Below are positions 25,639 to 34,429 of a DNA stretch of 64,000 nt, piece after piece. The stretch is from positions 3,162,001 to 3,226,000 of the forward strand of contig NZ_CP023695.1 of the NCBI RefSeq assembly GCF_008704395.1, written 5' to 3'. This DNA is from Streptomyces alboniger. Lineage in GTDB: Bacteria > Actinomycetota > Actinomycetes > Streptomycetales > Streptomycetaceae. Every line of letters starts with the position of its first letter. Within the stretch, counting starts at the first letter, position 1. The position numbers and the translations under genes are program-made. The notes beneath the pieces are model-generated. The model was not told where the DNA came from and did not search any database. It saw only the letters and a list, made by a program, of their open reading frames with translations.

Positions 25639-25761
25639 CTCGTGATCCCCTCATGCCGGTCGTCGTGGCGTGCCGCGGTGCGGAGTAACGCTGGATTACT
25701 GACGGCACATCAGATTGGGCGCTCAAGGTACGCCCGGGACCTTGCCGAGGGAAGACAAAAG

Positions 25762-25790
25762 ACGCGCCGGATCGCGATGATCCGGCGCGT
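25762..25790 (-). terminator. Intrinsic terminator with U-tract
   Basis: Minus-strand hairpin with arms acgcgccggatc (25779-25790 as read on the minus strand, paired with 25762-25773) and loop of five bases, followed on the minus strand by tcttttgtctt. It ends the anti-sigma transcript and insulates the LPXTG operon. Confidence 0.85.
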
Positions 25791-25842
25791 GCGCGAACCG
25801 CGGGTGACGCGCGGGCGCGAGCCGCGGGTGACAGCCGCGGAG

Positions 25843-26352
25843 CTAGGCGGGCGCGCCCAGTTCCGCCCAGACCGTCTTGCCCGTGGCGTCGGGGTTGCGG
25901 ACGACGCCCCAGTCGAGGCAGAGCCGCTGGACGATGAACATGCCGTGCCCGCCCGGGCGCCCGGCGCGGTGCGGGGTCCGTGGCGCGGGCTGTCCCGCGC
26001 CCTTGTCGGAGACCTCGATGCGCAGCACCTTGCCGTCGCAGGAGAGCCAGAGCTCGTCCGGGCCCTCGGCGTGCAGGCAGGCGTTCGTGACGAGCTCGGA
26101 GACGACGAGCAGGACGTCCTCGGCGGCGGCCTGCCGGTCGGCGCCGTCCGCGGGCAGCCAGCCCCACGCGTGCAGCGCCTGGCGCGTGTAGTCCCGGGCG
26201 AGGGGGACGATGCCGCTCGCGCCGTTCAGGCTCAGCCTGCGGACCTGGCGAGCCGCGGACTCCCCGGAACCCCGGTCCGCGGGAGCGTCCGCGACGGCGG
26301 CCTCGGACTCCGGACCACGGTCGCCCGGCGAACAAGGCCGGGTGGTGCTCAT
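25843..26352 (-). CDS. SpoIIAB/RsbW-type ATPase, likely anti-sigma factor
   Basis: A 169-residue HATPase_c protein. N-box ELVTNACLHAEG (about 88-99), G1 box DKGAGQP, and G2 box GGHGMFIVQRLCLDWG are visible; the N-terminal 35 residues are disordered and acidic. Such proteins bind and inhibit a SigB-family sigma and phosphorylate a STAS antagonist. The STAS protein (26603-26974) and the sigma gene (27225-28178) next door make a complete partner-switch module. The minus-strand order is STAS then kinase. The gene lacks extra sensor domains, so the upstream signal is unclear. Confidence 0.9.
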   Translation of the reverse strand: MSTTRPCSPGDRGPESEAAVADAPADRGSGESAARQVRRLSLNGASGIVPLARDYTRQALHAWGWLPADGADRQAAAEDVLLVVSELVTNACLHAEGPDELWLSCDGKVLRIEVSDKGAGQPAPRTPHRAGRPGGHGMFIVQRLCLDWGVVRNPDATGKTVWAELGAPA

Positions 26353-26602
26353 CAGCGCTTCACCTCACCGACAAGAGGACTGAGCACTCTGGACGCGCAG
26401 AGGACTCTGGACAAGTGGAGGACTCGGGACGAGTAGGGGACATCGGCTGCTTGCCGTTCTGACAGATGACGGATCCAGGTCTCTCCTGCCCGGACGAAGC
26501 GTGAGAACACCCACTTGTTCGTCCCGGCCCGTGTGACGCTGGTAACGCCTTGATCACACAGAGACAACTGACGCGTAACTCTCGCGTTGCACCGTCATGG
26601 AC

Positions 26603-26974
26603 TCAGTCCGCCAGCAGGGCAGCTTCGAGGGTCTCGTGAACAGTGAAGACGGCCTCCGCACCGGTGATCTCGAACACCCGGGCCACCACCGGCAGCATCC
26701 CGGCCAGATGGACTCCGCCACCCGCGGCCTCGGCCTTGAGCCGGGCCCCGAGCAGCACGTTGAGCCCCGTGGAATCACAGAACTCAAGACGCGAGCAATC
26801 GACGACGAGCCGTGCGTAGCCGTCCGCGAGACAGCTTTCCAGCGGTTCGCGCAGGAGATCGGCGGTGTGGTGATCCAGCTCACCCGCCGGAGTCACGACG
26901 GCGCTCGAGTCCGCCTTCCGCACTTCGACCAGGAGTCGGCCCCTGTGCGCACTGCCGACCGTGCCGCGGTCCAT
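26603..26974 (-). CDS. STAS-domain anti-anti-sigma factor
   Basis: A 123-residue SpoIIAA/RsbV-like protein. TPAGELDHHTADLLREPLE and VVDCSRLEFCDSTGLNVLLGARLK are the standard STAS blocks; S68 in CDSTGLNVLL is the expected phosphorylation site. In the unphosphorylated form it should capture the ATPase at 25843-26352 and free the sigma factor. ATG 26974 is used because STAS homology begins shortly after. A SigB-like promoter (27047-27070) lies upstream. The two genes are separated by a roughly 250-bp spacer (26353-26602) without a recognisable gene. Confidence 0.9.
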   Translation of the reverse strand: MDRGTVGSAHRGRLLVEVRKADSSAVVTPAGELDHHTADLLREPLESCLADGYARLVVDCSRLEFCDSTGLNVLLGARLKAEAAGGGVHLAGMLPVVARVFEITGAEAVFTVHETLEAALLAD

Positions 26975-27046
26975 GCCGTCACTCTCTTCCGACCGTCGTG
27001 ACTGTTGATGACGCCTCCGAACATTACGCCCTCTGAACGGTTCGGG

Positions 27047-27070
27047 GTACCCGAACATCCCCCCGAAATC
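27047..27070 (-). promoter_or_regulatory. Candidate SigB-type promoter for STAS gene
   Basis: On the minus strand, GATT (27070-27067), 14 bp, and GGGTAC (27052-27047) match the G-n-n-T-N14-16-GGGTAc/t pattern recognised by Streptomyces SigB-family sigmas. It would start transcription about 65 bp upstream of the STAS gene. The -10 lies in a near-palindrome gttcggggtacccgaac. Identified by eye only. Confidence 0.45.
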
Positions 27071-27224
27071 GGACATTTAGCCGCACAACGCACTTGCAAG
27101 CGGTGCGCGGAAGCGGGTAGGGGTAGAAGAGACACCAATCGACACGGACGGCTTTGGAGGCGCCGCACACCGCAGTGCACGTATTGGCATCGGCAGCCAT
27201 ATGCCGAGAACGATGGAGGACACC

Positions 27225-28178
27225 ATGTCACCCCGGCTCGACGAATCGCATACTGACCAGGCGACGTCGACACTCCCGCCGCACCGCTCCGCCACGATCC
27301 CGGGCCCGTCCCACGAGCCCCTGCCCGCCCCGAAAGCCCTCGAAGCATCCGAAGGTCCCGAAGCCCTGGAAGGGCTCGACGACCTTCCCGAGATCCCGCC
27401 GTACGCCGAGGTGGGGGCACTGGACGCGCGGGCCCTCTCCAAGACTCTCTTCGGCCGCCTCGAATCACTTGAGGAAGGCACGCACGAGTACGCGTACGTC
27501 CGCAACACCCTGGTCGAGCTGAACCTCGCCCTGGTGAAGTTCGCGGCCTCCCGGTTCCGCTCCCGCAGCGAGCCGATGGAGGACATCATCCAGGTCGGCA
27601 CGATCGGCCTCATCAAGGCGATCGACCGCTTCGAGCTGAGCCGCGGCGTCGAGTTCCCCACGTTCGCGATGCCGACGATCGTCGGTGAGATCAAGCGCTT
27701 CTTCCGCGACACGAGCTGGTCGGTGCGCGTACCCCGCCGCCTCCAGGAGCTCCGCCTGGACCTCGCCAAGGCGGGCGACGAGCTGGCCCAGAAGTTCGAC
27801 CGCGCCCCCACGGTGGGCGAACTCGCCGAGCGCCTGGGCATCTCGAACGACGAGGTCGTCGAGGGCATGGCCGCGTCCAACGCCTACACGGCCAGCTCGC
27901 TGGACGCCCAGCCCGAGGAGGACGACTCCGAAGGCGCGCTCGCGGACCGCATCGGTTACGAGGACCACGGACTCGAAGGCATCGAGTACGTCGAGTCCCT
28001 CAAGCCGCTGATCGCCGAACTGCCGCCGCGCGACCGCCAGATCCTCTCCCTCCGCTTCGTCGCCAACATGACGCAGTCGGAGATCGGCGAGGAGCTGGGC
28101 ATCTCGCAGATGCACGTCTCGCGACTGCTGTCGCGCACTCTCGTCAAGCTCCGCAAGGGACTGACGGTCGAGGAGTGA
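27225..28178 (+). CDS. SigB/SigF-family RNA polymerase sigma factor
   Basis: A 317-residue alternative sigma factor of the SigB/SigF group. After a proline-rich N-terminal 60 residues come region 2 (LVELNLALVKFAASRFRSRSEPMEDIIQVGTIGLIKAIDRFELSRGVEFPTFAMPTIVGEIKRFFRD), region 3 (FDRAPTVGELAERLGISNDEVVEGM) and region 4 (IAELPPRDRQILSLRFVANMTQSEIGEELGISQMHVSRLLSRTLVKLR). ATG 27225 follows GGAGG by 5 bp; an upstream ATG has weaker spacing. It is divergent from the STAS gene; the ATPase and STAS proteins are its likely controllers. The arrangement matches the sigI locus I recall from S. coelicolor, but I give no symbol. Confidence 0.95.
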   Translation: MSPRLDESHTDQATSTLPPHRSATIPGPSHEPLPAPKALEASEGPEALEGLDDLPEIPPYAEVGALDARALSKTLFGRLESLEEGTHEYAYVRNTLVELNLALVKFAASRFRSRSEPMEDIIQVGTIGLIKAIDRFELSRGVEFPTFAMPTIVGEIKRFFRDTSWSVRVPRRLQELRLDLAKAGDELAQKFDRAPTVGELAERLGISNDEVVEGMAASNAYTASSLDAQPEEDDSEGALADRIGYEDHGLEGIEYVESLKPLIAELPPRDRQILSLRFVANMTQSEIGEELGISQMHVSRLLSRTLVKLRKGLTVEE

Positions 28179-28207
28179 GCCGGCACGGCGCCGCTGTGCG
28201 CTTGAAC

Positions 28208-28252
28208 GGCCCAGTGGGGCCCGCCCCTTGACGGGGGCGGGCCCCACGGCCG
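28208..28252. terminator. Terminator hairpin after sigma factor
   Basis: Arms gtggggcccgcccc (28214-28227) and its exact complement (28234-28247), extended outward by cggcc/ggccg pairing. It stands between the sigma gene and the convergent broken anti-sigma fragment. Confidence 0.85.
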
Positions 28253-28265
28253 TTCTCCCCCACGC

Positions 28266-28373
28266 CTACCCCTCCCCCAGCTCGCACCAGACGGTCTTAC
28301 TGCTCTCCCCCTGCTCGACGCCCCACCGCAGCGAGACCGCGTCCAGCAGGGCCAGACCGCGCCCCGCCTGACA
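28266..28373 (-). pseudogene. 3' remnant of a second HATPase anti-sigma gene
   Basis: About 36 codons on the minus strand read AGRGLALLDAVSLRWGVEQ followed by S-S-K-T-V-W and C-E-L-G and then a stop. This is the G2-box and C-terminal strand of a SpoIIAB/RsbW-type ATPase, comparable with the end of the gene at 25843-26352 (GGHGMFIVQRL...GKTVWAEL). The N- and G1-boxes that should precede it are missing; the upstream frame (back to 28601) is non-homologous and antisense to the small secreted-protein gene. It is a truncated relic of a paralogous anti-sigma factor. Confidence 0.75.
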
Positions 28374-28419
28374 GGGAGTTCCCCGGGGGGCCACCCGCGA
28401 AGGTGGCCCCCAGCGGTGC

Positions 28420-28644
28420 TCAGCGCCTCGGCGGCTTGACCCACCCCTTCTTGACCAACTGGTCACAGTGCCACTTGCCCTGCTTCGGGCTCTCGCCCTT
28501 GTCCGCGGTCGCCTTGAGGCAGTCCGCGTAGGGGAAAGGGGGCCCCTGAACGGGGGCAGCGGGGGCGGCCTGGGCGGTCGCCGCCGACAGGCCGAGCCCA
28601 CCGGCGGCCAGGGCGAGGGCCAGGGCCATGCTCATTCGACGCAC
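28420..28644 (-). CDS. Small secreted protein with two Cys
   Basis: A 74-residue exported peptide. The GTG start at 28644 follows GAGG by 8 bp. The signal peptide MSMALALALAAGGLGLSAATAQA is followed by a 40-residue mature part with C-x17-C (YADCLKATADKG...KWHCDQLVKKGWVKPPRR) and a basic end. The two Cys suggest one disulfide. No neighbour explains it; the gene is unlinked to the hut operon. Similar small secreted proteins are common in streptomycetes; function unknown. Confidence 0.8.
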   Translation of the reverse strand: MRRMSMALALALAAGGLGLSAATAQAAPAAPVQGPPFPYADCLKATADKGESPKQGKWHCDQLVKKGWVKPPRR

Positions 28645-28748
28645 AGAGTTCTCCTCTTCTCGTGCCGAGGCGGAACGCCCCGGCGATCGCTCAACGAGAG
28701 AGGCGGTCAGCGGGAAATCACCCATCCGCTTTAACTCGGTACCGGGCG

Positions 28749-29939
28749 TCAGACCTGCCGGACACCCCGCCGCCACACCCCGCTGACCAGCGGCACCCCC
28801 GGCCGGTACGCCAAGTGGACATGGCTCGGGGCGTCGAGGAGGGCCAGGTCCGCGCGGGTGCCCTCGCGGAGTACGCCGATGTCCGTGCGGCGCAGGGCCG
28901 CCGCGCCGCCCGCCGTCGCCGACCAGATCGCCTCGTCGGGGGTCATGCCCATGTCCCGTACCGCCAGGGCGATGCAGAAGGGGACCGAGGACGTGAAGGA
29001 CGAGCCCGGGTTGCAGTCCGTGGAGAGGGCCACCGTCGCGCCCGCGTCCAGGAGGCGGCGGGCGTCCGGCCACTGCGCCCGGGTGGAGAACTCCGCGCCC
29101 GGCAGGAGCGTCGCCACCGTGTTGCCCTGCGCCAGGGCGTCCACGTCCGCGTCCGTCAGATGCGTGCAGTGGTCCGCGCTCGCCGCGTCCAGTTCCACCG
29201 CCAGCTGGACGCCGGGGCCGTACGAGAGCTGGTTCGCGTGGATGCGGGGGTGCAGGCCCTTCGCCTTGCCCGCCGTCAGGATCGCGCGGGCCTGGTCCCC
29301 GTCGAACGCCCCCTTCTCGCAGAAGACGTCGATCCAGCGGGCGTGCGGGGCGCAGGCGTCCAGCATGGGGCCCGTGACCAGGTCCACGTACGCCGCCGGG
29401 TCCTCCGCGTAGTCCGGGGAGACGATGTGGGCGCCCAGGAAGGTGACCTCGTCCGTGTGCCGCGCCGCGATCCGCAGCGCGCGGGCCTCGTCCTCCGTCG
29501 TCAGGCCGTAGCCCGACTTCGTCTCGAAGGTCGTCGTGCCCTGGTGGAGGGCCTCCGCCAGATAGCGGGTGAGGTTCGCTTCCAGGTCCTCGTCCGTCGC
29601 CGCGCGGGTCGCCGCGACCGTGGTGCGGATTCCTCCCGCGGAGTACGCGCGGCCCGACATACGGGCGTTGAACTCCTGGGTGCGGTCGCCCGCGAAGACC
29701 AGGTGGGAGTGGGAGTCCACGAAGCCGGGGATGGCGGCGCGGCCTTCCGCGTCGTACGTCTCGTCCGCCGCCGGGGCCTTCGCCGCCGGGCCCACCCAGG
29801 CGATGTGCTCGTCCTCCAGGACCACGGCCGCGTTCGTCAGAAGGCCGAGGGGCGTTCCGTCGCCCTGCGCGGGGTCATTGGTGACGAGGCTCGCGATGTT
29901 GGTGATGAGGGTGGTGGTCACAGGGGTCACAGGTGTCAC
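28749..29939 (-). CDS. hutI: Imidazolonepropionase (HutI)
   Basis: A 396-residue metal-dependent amidohydrolase that opens the ring of 4-imidazolone-5-propionate to formiminoglutamate. The metal-site motif [18 protein letters not shown] (about residues 71-88), the [13 protein letters not shown] segment, ETKSGYG, GAHIVSP, HANQLSY and STDCNPGSS are all present. Three GTGACxCCT units precede the conserved region; GTG 29939 is preferred as GGAG lies 5 bp upstream, although GTG 29921 is the classic N-terminus. It is the last gene of the hutU-M20-hutF-hutI operon. Confidence 0.95.
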   Translation of the reverse strand: MTPVTPVTTTLITNIASLVTNDPAQGDGTPLGLLTNAAVVLEDEHIAWVGPAAKAPAADETYDAEGRAAIPGFVDSHSHLVFAGDRTQEFNARMSGRAYSAGGIRTTVAATRAATDEDLEANLTRYLAEALHQGTTTFETKSGYGLTTEDEARALRIAARHTDEVTFLGAHIVSPDYAEDPAAYVDLVTGPMLDACAPHARWIDVFCEKGAFDGDQARAILTAGKAKGLHPRIHANQLSYGPGVQLAVELDAASADHCTHLTDADVDALAQGNTVATLLPGAEFSTRAQWPDARRLLDAGATVALSTDCNPGSSFTSSVPFCIALAVRDMGMTPDEAIWSATAGGAAALRRTDIGVLREGTRADLALLDAPSHVHLAYRPGVPLVSGVWRRGVRQV

Positions 29940-30012
29940 AGGTGCTCCATGGGGGGGGCGGGGCAAACGCCGGAGAGGGGTCTGGGGATTGCGGGCGCGG
30001 GGCCCCGGGGGG

Positions 30013-31404
30013 TCACTCTCGTAGTGCCGCGATCGCCTCCGCCAACGCCGACGGCACGTCGGGGACCAGGGCGTGCGCCCCGTCCCGTACGACCACCCGG
30101 CCCCCGGCAACGACATGGCGGACGTCCGTCGCCGTCGCCGCGAACACCGCCGTCTCCGCGCCCAGGCGGGGGACGGGGCCCGCCGTGCGGACCGAGTCCA
30201 GGGTGATCGTGGTGAGGTCCGCGAGCGCGCCGGCCTCGATCGTGCCCGCGTCCGGCCAGCCCAGCGCCCCGTGGCCGTCCGCCGTGGCCGCGCGCAGCAG
30301 CGCCGCCGCCGTCCAGTGGCCGCGCGTGTGCGAGCGCAGGCGTTCGTTCAGTTCCATCGCCCGCGCCTCTTCGAGGATGTCGATCACCGCGTGGCTGTCG
30401 CTGCCCAGGGAGAGGGGGCTGCCCGCCCGCTGGAGCGCGACGGCGGGGCCGATGCCGTCCGCCAGGTCCCGTTCCGTCGTCGGGCACATGCACGTGCCCG
30501 TGGCGGTGCGGCCGAGCAGGCCGATGTCCTCCTCCGTGAGGTGCGTGTTGTGGACGCCGGTCGTGCGCGCGCCGAGCACGCCCCGGTCGTGGAGCAACTG
30601 CGTGGGCGTACAGCCGTGTACCGCCTGGCACGCGTCGTTCTCCGCCGTCTGTTCGGAGAGGTGTACGTGGAGGGGCGCCCGGCGTTCGGAGGCCCACTGG
30701 GCCACCACGCCCAACTGCGCGGCCGGGACCGCCCGTACGGAGTGGACCGCCGCGCCGACGCGGGCGTGAGGCCGCTCCTTGAGGGACGAGGCCCGTTCCG
30801 CCCACGCCTGTGCCGTGCCGTCGGAGAAGCGGAGCTGGTGGTGGTTCGGGGGCTCGCCCCGCGTCTCGGAGAGCAGGCCCGAGGCCACGTACGCCGTGTC
30901 CAGGAGCGTGATGCGCACGCCCGCGTCCGACGCGGCCTGGATCAGTGCCTCGCCCATCGCGTTGGGATCGGCGTACGGGGTGCCGCCGGGCCCGTGGTGG
31001 AGGTAGTGGAACTCGCCCACCGTCGTGATGCCCGCCAGCGCCATCTCGGCGTACACCGCGCGGGCCAGCGCGTGGTACGTCTCGGGGGTCAGGCGGTCCG
31101 CGACGCCGTACATGACCTCCCGCCACGTCCAGAACGTGCCCGAGCCGACCTGGACGGTGCCGCGCAGGGCACGGTGGAAGGCGTGCGAATGGGCGTTGGC
31201 GAGGCCGGGGAGCGTCAGGCCGCGCAAGGCCGTCGCGCCGGGCGGGGGTGCCTCGGTGCCGGTGCGGACGGCCGTGATCCGGTCGCCCGTCACCTCCACC
31301 GCCACGCCTGGCTCGACGTGCGTGCCGAGCCAGGCGTGTTCCAGCCAGTACGTGTCCGTCCTGCCCGCCTGTGCGCCCGTCTGTGCGTCCGTCGTCACGT
31401 GCAC
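30013..31404 (-). CDS. hutF: Formimidoylglutamate deiminase (HutF)
   Basis: A 463-residue amidohydrolase converting N-formimino-L-glutamate to N-formyl-L-glutamate and ammonia. Metal-site and substrate motifs [38 protein letters not shown] and [21 protein letters not shown] fit the HutF family, as does the length. The start is a GTG at 31404 or, more likely for coupling, GTG 31398, which overlaps the M20 stop as GTGA. The presence of HutF rather than HutG/arginase-like hydrolase shows the five-step route via formylglutamate. Confidence 0.94.
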   Translation of the reverse strand: MHVTTDAQTGAQAGRTDTYWLEHAWLGTHVEPGVAVEVTGDRITAVRTGTEAPPPGATALRGLTLPGLANAHSHAFHRALRGTVQVGSGTFWTWREVMYGVADRLTPETYHALARAVYAEMALAGITTVGEFHYLHHGPGGTPYADPNAMGEALIQAASDAGVRITLLDTAYVASGLLSETRGEPPNHHQLRFSDGTAQAWAERASSLKERPHARVGAAVHSVRAVPAAQLGVVAQWASERRAPLHVHLSEQTAENDACQAVHGCTPTQLLHDRGVLGARTTGVHNTHLTEEDIGLLGRTATGTCMCPTTERDLADGIGPAVALQRAGSPLSLGSDSHAVIDILEEARAMELNERLRSHTRGHWTAAALLRAATADGHGALGWPDAGTIEAGALADLTTITLDSVRTAGPVPRLGAETAVFAATATDVRHVVAGGRVVVRDGAHALVPDVPSALAEAIAALRE

Positions 31405-32633
31405 GCCAGCCCTTCCAGTACGTCGGCGAGTGCGGTCACCCCGGCCAGGCAGTCGTCCTCGGCGGCGTACTCGGCCGGGGAGTGCGAGACGCCCGTGGGG
31501 TTGCGTACGAACAGCATGGCGGTCGGGACCGAGCCGGACAGGATTCCGGCGTCGTGTCCCGCGCCCGTGCCGAGGACGGGGACCGGCCTGTCGGAGTCCC
31601 CGCGCAGGATCGTGCTCAGCTCGTCGCGCAGAGCGTGCCCGAACTCGACGACGGGTGTGAAGGACTCGCGTACGACGTCGAGGTCGACGCCGTGCCGCTC
31701 CGCGTACTCGCGGGCGGCCTTCTCGACGCCGGTGACGACCGTGTCGAGGGTCGACTGGTCGGCCGCGCGGGAGTCGAGCCAGCCGCGCACGAGGGACGGG
31801 ATGGCGTTGACGCCGTTCGGCTCGACGGAGATCTTGCCGAACGTGGCGACCGCGCCCGCCAGTTCGGCTTCGCGGCGGGCGGCGAGGACCGTCTCCGCGT
31901 ACGTGAGCATCGGGTCCCTGCGGTCCACCAGGCGGGTCGTGCCCGCGTGGTTGGCCTCGCCCCGGAAGTCGAAGCGCCAGCGGCCGTGCGGCCAGATGGC
32001 GGACGCGATGCCGACGGGGTCGCCCGACAGGTCCAGGGCGCGGCCCTGCTCCACGTGCAGCTCGACGAACGCGCCGATGCGAGCGAGGCGTTCGGGGTCG
32101 GGGCCGATGCTGTACGGGTCGTAGCCCGCCGCCTCCATCGCCTGCGGGAGCGTGACGCCGTCGCCGTCGCGGAGCTTGTGCGCGGCCTCGATGGTGAGCT
32201 GCCCGGCGGTGAGCCTCGATCCCACGCAGGCCAGGCCGAAGCGGGCGCCCTCCTCGTCACCGAAGTTGACGATGGCGAGGGGCTTCGTGAACTGCGCGTT
32301 CCGGGCGCGGAGTGCGTCCAGGGCGGCGAAGGAGGAGACGACACCGAGGGGGCCGTCGAAGGCGCCGCCGTCGGGCACGGAGTCCAGGTGCGAGCCGGTG
32401 ACGACGGCGTTCCCCCGGGCCGGGTCGCCCAGCCAGGCCCACTGGTTGCCGTTGCGGTCCAGTTCGTAGGTGAGGCCTCTGGTTTCCGCTTGGGCCTTGA
32501 ACCAGGCGCGGCAGTCGGCGTCGGCGGGCGTCCAGGCGTGGCGGCGGTAGCCGTGGCTGGCGGCGTCCCTGCCGATGGGCTTCAGGTCCCTCCACATCTC
32601 CTGGAACGTCGGCGTGGACCGAGCGCCGCTCAC
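31395..32633 (-). CDS. M20-family amidohydrolase (allantoate/N-carbamoyl amino acid type)
   Basis: A 412-residue M20/Zn-dependent amidohydrolase. The bimetal site is seen in [39 protein letters not shown] and [28 protein letters not shown] is the dimerisation lid. By family it would be called allantoate amidohydrolase or N-carbamoyl-amino-acid hydrolase, but it sits between hutU and hutF with 4-bp overlaps on both sides and there is no allantoin gene here. A hutG-type formylglutamate amidohydrolase is absent from the operon, so I suggest that this enzyme releases formate from N-formylglutamate. This function is inference. Confidence 0.9.
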   Translation of the reverse strand: MSGARSTPTFQEMWRDLKPIGRDAASHGYRRHAWTPADADCRAWFKAQAETRGLTYELDRNGNQWAWLGDPARGNAVVTGSHLDSVPDGGAFDGPLGVVSSFAALDALRARNAQFTKPLAIVNFGDEEGARFGLACVGSRLTAGQLTIEAAHKLRDGDGVTLPQAMEAAGYDPYSIGPDPERLARIGAFVELHVEQGRALDLSGDPVGIASAIWPHGRWRFDFRGEANHAGTTRLVDRRDPMLTYAETVLAARREAELAGAVATFGKISVEPNGVNAIPSLVRGWLDSRAADQSTLDTVVTGVEKAAREYAERHGVDLDVVRESFTPVVEFGHALRDELSTILRGDSDRPVPVLGTGAGHDAGILSGSVPTAMLFVRNPTGVSHSPAEYAAEDDCLAGVTALADVLEGLACT

Positions 32634-34294
32634 GCGCCGTCACCCTCCCGCATCGGAACCCGCACACCCTTCTCGTCCGCCACGGACTCCGCGCTGTCGT
32701 ACCCGGCGTCCACGTGCCGGATGACCCCCATCCCGGGGTCGTTGGTGAGGACGCGGCGGATCTTCTCGCCGCCCAGCTTCGTGCCGTCGGCCACCGAGAC
32801 CTGCCCCGCGTGGATGGAGCGGCCCATGCCGACGCCGCCGCCGTGGTGCAGGGAGACCCAGCTGGCGCCCGATGCCACGTTCACCATGGCGTTCAGGAGC
32901 GGCCAGTCGGCGATCGCGTCGGAGCCGTCGAGCATGGACTCCGTCTCGCGGTACGGGGAGGCGACCGAGCCGCAGTCCAGGTGGTCGCGGCCGATGGCGA
33001 GGGGGGCCTGGAGTTCGCCGGAGGCGACCATGTCGTTGAAGCGCTCGCCCGCCTTGTCCCGCTCACCGTAGCCGAGCCAGCAGATGCGGGCGGGCAGGCC
33101 CTGGAAGTGGACGCGCTCGCCCGCCATCCTGATCCAGCGGTGCAGCGATTCGTTCTCGGGGAAGAGGTCGAGGATCGCCTTGTCGGTCTTGTGGATGTCG
33201 GAGGCCTCGCCCGACAGGGCCGCCCAGCGGAAGGGGCCCTTGCCCTCGCAGAAGAGCGGGCGGATGTAGGCGGGGACGAAGCCGGGGAAGGCGAAGGCGC
33301 GGTCGTAGCCCGCGAGCTGGGCCTCGCCGCGGATCGAGTTGCCGTAGTCGAAGACCTCGGCGCCCGCGTCCATGAAGCCGACCATGGCCTCGACGTGCTT
33401 GGCCATCGACTCGCGCGCGCGGGTCGTGAAGCCCGCCGGGTCCTTCGTCGCGTACGACTGCATCTCGTCGAAGTCGACACCGGTCGGCAGGTACGCGAGC
33501 GGGTCGTGGGCGGACGTCTGGTCCGTGACGATGTCGATGGGGGCGGACTCGGCGAGCATGCGCGGCAGGAGGTCCGCGGCGTTGCCGAGGAGGCCGATGG
33601 AGAGGGGACGACGGGCGTCGCGGGCCTCGACCGCGAGCTGGAGGGCGTGCTCCAGGGAGTCGGCCTTCACGTCGAGGTACTTGTGCTCGATGCGGCGCTC
33701 GATCGCGCGCGGGTCGCAGTCGATGCAGATCGCGACGCCGTCGTTCATCGTCACGGCGAGAGGCTGGGCGCCGCCCATGCCGCCGAGTCCCGCCGTGAGG
33801 GTGATCGTCCCGGCGAGCGTGCCGCCGAACTTCTTGGCGGCGACGGCGGCGAACGTCTCGTACGTGCCCTGGAGGATGCCCTGCGTGCCGATGTAGATCC
33901 ACGAACCGGCCGTCATCTGGCCGTACATGGTGAGGCCGAGCTGCTCCAGGCGGCGGAACTCCTCCCAGTTCGCCCAGTCGCCGACGAGGTTGGAGTTGGC
34001 GATCAGGACGCGCGGCGCCCACTCGTGCGTCTGCATCACGCCGACGGGGCGGCCGGACTGGACGAGCATCGTCTCGTCCTGCTTCAGGGTCTTCAGCGTG
34101 CGCACCATGGCGTCGAAGGAGCGCCAGTCGCGGGCCGCCTTGCCCGTGCCGCCGTAGACGACGAGCTTGTCGGGGTGCTCGGCGACCTCGGGGTCCAGGT
34201 TGTTCTGGAGCATCCGGAGGGCGGCTTCCTGCTGCCATCCGAGGGCGCTGAGTTCCGTGCCGCGCGGTGCCCGTACGGGGCGGGGTCCGGACAT
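32630..34294 (-). CDS. hutU: Urocanate hydratase (HutU)
   Basis: A 554-residue NAD+-dependent urocanate hydratase that makes imidazolonepropionate. Recognised blocks are [95 protein letters not shown] and [16 protein letters not shown] 34294 is the first gene of the hut operon. Its promoter has TTGACT-17-CAGGAT (34341-34369). The stop overlaps the M20 start by 4 bp. Histidine ammonia-lyase is not in this window, as expected in Streptomyces, where hutH lies elsewhere. Confidence 0.97.
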   Translation of the reverse strand: MSGPRPVRAPRGTELSALGWQQEAALRMLQNNLDPEVAEHPDKLVVYGGTGKAARDWRSFDAMVRTLKTLKQDETMLVQSGRPVGVMQTHEWAPRVLIANSNLVGDWANWEEFRRLEQLGLTMYGQMTAGSWIYIGTQGILQGTYETFAAVAAKKFGGTLAGTITLTAGLGGMGGAQPLAVTMNDGVAICIDCDPRAIERRIEHKYLDVKADSLEHALQLAVEARDARRPLSIGLLGNAADLLPRMLAESAPIDIVTDQTSAHDPLAYLPTGVDFDEMQSYATKDPAGFTTRARESMAKHVEAMVGFMDAGAEVFDYGNSIRGEAQLAGYDRAFAFPGFVPAYIRPLFCEGKGPFRWAALSGEASDIHKTDKAILDLFPENESLHRWIRMAGERVHFQGLPARICWLGYGERDKAGERFNDMVASGELQAPLAIGRDHLDCGSVASPYRETESMLDGSDAIADWPLLNAMVNVASGASWVSLHHGGGVGMGRSIHAGQVSVADGTKLGGEKIRRVLTNDPGMGVIRHVDAGYDSAESVADEKGVRVPMREGDGA

Positions 34295-34333
34295 GGGGCG
34301 GTGCCTCCTCGAAGCCGTGCGTCGTACGTCTGT

Positions 34334-34369
34334 TATTCACATCCTGGAGTTATGAATAGAGCTAGTCAA
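34334..34369 (-). promoter_or_regulatory. hutU promoter with inverted repeat
   Basis: Minus-strand -35 TTGACT (34369-34364), 17-bp spacer, -10 CAGGAT (34346-34341), predicted start near 34334, leaving a leader of about 40 nt. The repeat TATTCA-n13-TGAATA (34334-34339 and 34353-34358 on the plus strand) overlaps the spacer and start region and is placed for a repressor. The divergent decarboxylase gene begins at 34430. Confidence 0.65.
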
Positions 34370-34429
34370 TAGCGAACGAATGCGCGAGTACGCCAGCGGG
34401 GGCCCTGCCCGGATGATTGGCTGGATCAC

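Noticed and set aside
25843..28178. Assigning prsI/arsI/sigI symbols
   Set aside because: The module looks like the sigI locus from memory, but without alignment the paralogous sigma systems of Streptomyces cannot be told apart.
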